This document shows positions 62,941-64,000 of a stretch of 64,000 nt of DNA, piece by piece. The stretch spans positions 744,001 to 808,000 of the forward strand of contig NZ_JASERL010000001.1 in the NCBI RefSeq assembly GCF_030766935.1, given 5' to 3'. A program made the position numbers and the translations under genes. Under the pieces are notes generated by a model. The model was not told where the DNA came from and searched no databases. It saw only the letters and a program-made list of their open reading frames with translations. The stretch's first letter is position 1, and the number at the start of each line of letters is the position of its first letter. The DNA is from Streptomyces sp. KL109B (lineage in GTDB: Bacteria; Actinomycetota; Actinomycetes; Streptomycetales; Streptomycetaceae).

Positions 62941-64000
62941 ATGAGCCTCCGCTCACGCGTGATCGCCACCCGCGACCCGTCCGGCACCGGCGCCGCCCCC
63001 GGCACCCCCACCCCGCCCGACCGCGACGAGGGCCTGGTCGCCGTCTACCGCACCAAGCTCCTCGAAGAGATCGACCTCGCCGAGATGTCCGCGCTCCCGG
63101 CAGCGGACCGCCGCGCCCGCCTGGAACGCGTACTCGGCCACATCATCAGCCGCGAAGGCCCGGTCCTCTCCTCCACGGAACGCACCCAGCTGATCCGCCG
63201 CGTCGTGGACGAGGCCCTCGGCCTCGGCATCCTCGAACCCCTCCTCGCGGACGCCTCGATCACCGAAATCATGGTGAACGGCCCGGACTCGATCTTCGTA
63301 GAGCGAGCCGGAAGGGTCGAACAACTCCCCCTCCGCTTCACCTCGTCCGAGCAACTCATGCAGACCATCGAACGCATCGTCTCGACCGTGAACCGCCGCG
63401 TCGACGAGTCGAACCCCATGGTCGACGCCCGCCTCCCCACCGGCGAACGCGTCAACGTGATCATCCCGCCGCTCTCCCTCACCGGCGCCACGCTCACCAT
63501 CCGCCGCTTCCCGCGCGCGTACAGCCTCACCGAACTCCTCGAACTCGGCTCGCTCGACGAACACATGCTGATGTTCCTCGCGGCCTGCGTCCGCGCCCGC
63601 TTCAACGTGATCGTCAGCGGCGGCACCGGCTCCGGCAAAACCACCCTCCTCAACGCCCTCTCGGCGCTGATCCCCGCCCACGAACGCATCATCACCATCG
63701 AGGACTCAGCGGAACTCCAACTGCAACAGGACCACGTCATCCGCCTCGAATCGCGCCCCGCGAACGTCGAGGGCAAGGGCCAGATCACCATCCGCGACCT
63801 GGTCCGCAACAGCCTGCGCATGCGCCCCGACCGCATCATCGTCGGCGAGGTCCGCGGCGGCGAGACCCTCGACATGCTGCAAGCCATGTCGACGGGCCAC
63901 GACGGCTCCCTCGCCACGGTCCACGCGAACACCGCCGAGGACGCCCTCACCCGCCTCCAGACCCTCGGCTCCATGTCCGAGGTCGACGTCCCCTTCGAGG
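62941..64000 (+). CDS. cpaF: CpaF/TadA secretion ATPase (5' part)
   Basis: The first 353 residues of a type II/IV secretion ATPase that powers Flp pilus assembly; the gene runs past the right edge. An N-terminal helical region (DEGLVAVYRTKLLEEIDLAE) is followed by the typical SITEIMVNGPDSIFVERAGR start of the ATPase, GATLTIRRFPRAYSL, Walker A SGGTGSGKTTLLNAL (Lys233), Asp box TIEDSAELQLQQDHVIRLES, the Walker B-like DRIIVGEVRGGE, and His box STGHDGSLATVHANT. It starts 15 bases after the pseudopilin stop. The TadB/TadC genes should follow. Confidence 0.95.
   Translation, partial: MSLRSRVIATRDPSGTGAAPGTPTPPDRDEGLVAVYRTKLLEEIDLAEMSALPAADRRARLERVLGHIISREGPVLSSTERTQLIRRVVDEALGLGILEPLLADASITEIMVNGPDSIFVERAGRVEQLPLRFTSSEQLMQTIERIVSTVNRRVDESNPMVDARLPTGERVNVIIPPLSLTGATLTIRRFPRAYSLTELLELGSLDEHMLMFLAACVRARFNVIVSGGTGSGKTTLLNALSALIPAHERIITIEDSAELQLQQDHVIRLESRPANVEGKGQITIRDLVRNSLRMRPDRIIVGEVRGGETLDMLQAMSTGHDGSLATVHANTAEDALTRLQTLGSMSEVDVPFE

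Overview
The window is high-GC actinobacterial DNA with the codon usage, dense coding, GTG/TTG starts and interspersed GC-rich repeats of a Streptomyces chromosome. Mycothiol metabolism (Mca), an LAxTG sortase substrate, a DasR-type site in front of a chitinase, and the gene order accA2–maf–mmpB–pccE–pccB–birA–cya–cdgE–hutH all fit. From memory, this order resembles the conserved core of S. coelicolor around SCO4921–SCO5003; I could not check this by alignment. I saw no tRNA, rRNA, CRISPR array, prophage or intact insertion sequence.

Layout. 1–5,082: acyl-CoA carboxylase region (biotin carboxylase end, Maf, a 45-aa membrane protein, epsilon and beta subunits, biotin ligase). 5,481–10,370: nucleotide signalling (adenylate cyclase, GGDEF protein), a crotonase and histidine ammonia-lyase. 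10,441–16,313: cell-surface genes (LAxTG protein, L,D-transpeptidase lipoprotein, a membrane glycosyltransferase with a degenerate deacetylase domain, LCP ligase). 16,385–25,100: small metabolic and regulatory genes ending in cystathionine gamma-synthase. 25,142–32,196: a sigma-like pair, MarR, threonine dehydratase, a DrrAB-type exporter, GreA, a DUF4307-like protein and mycothiol conjugate amidase. 32,283–45,859: a large STAND/TPR protein, a YyaL-type thioredoxin-fold protein, gene debris, an MFS/TetR pair, hemolysin III, PEP carboxykinase, an alanine-type aminotransferase and an AlkB-like dioxygenase. 45,984–54,053: a secreted protease, then a divergent N-acyl-D-amino-acid utilisation cluster. 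54,235–55,861: a small WXG100/T7SS-like cassette. 55,875–58,647: a TnpB remnant, an Nramp-related transporter and a secreted chitinase. 58,938–64,000: the start of a Tad/Flp pilus operon, running off the right edge.

How genes work together. PccB and PccE would combine with the biotinylated alpha subunit, which BirA modifies, to carboxylate propionyl-CoA (the specificity residue is Asp). The deacylase, fold-III D-amino-acid deaminase, RidA, IclR regulator, PfkB kinase and GntP permease form a coherent uptake and breakdown unit. The Tad genes encode a CpaB-like SAF protein, a CpaE-like ATPase fused to a TadE pseudopilin, a second pseudopilin and the CpaF motor.

Most unusual observations. (1) A widespread Streptomyces intergenic repeat lies in frame inside the leader of the second Tad pseudopilin, while two more copies stand inverted in the same operon. 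(2) The CpaE ATPase and a TadE pseudopilin are one ORF with a prepilin-peptidase-like site between them. (3) The deacetylase domain of the membrane glycosyltransferase has lost all its metal ligands. (4) A WXG100/T7SS-like cassette ends its second gene after about 98 residues and couples it to a possible immunity gene.
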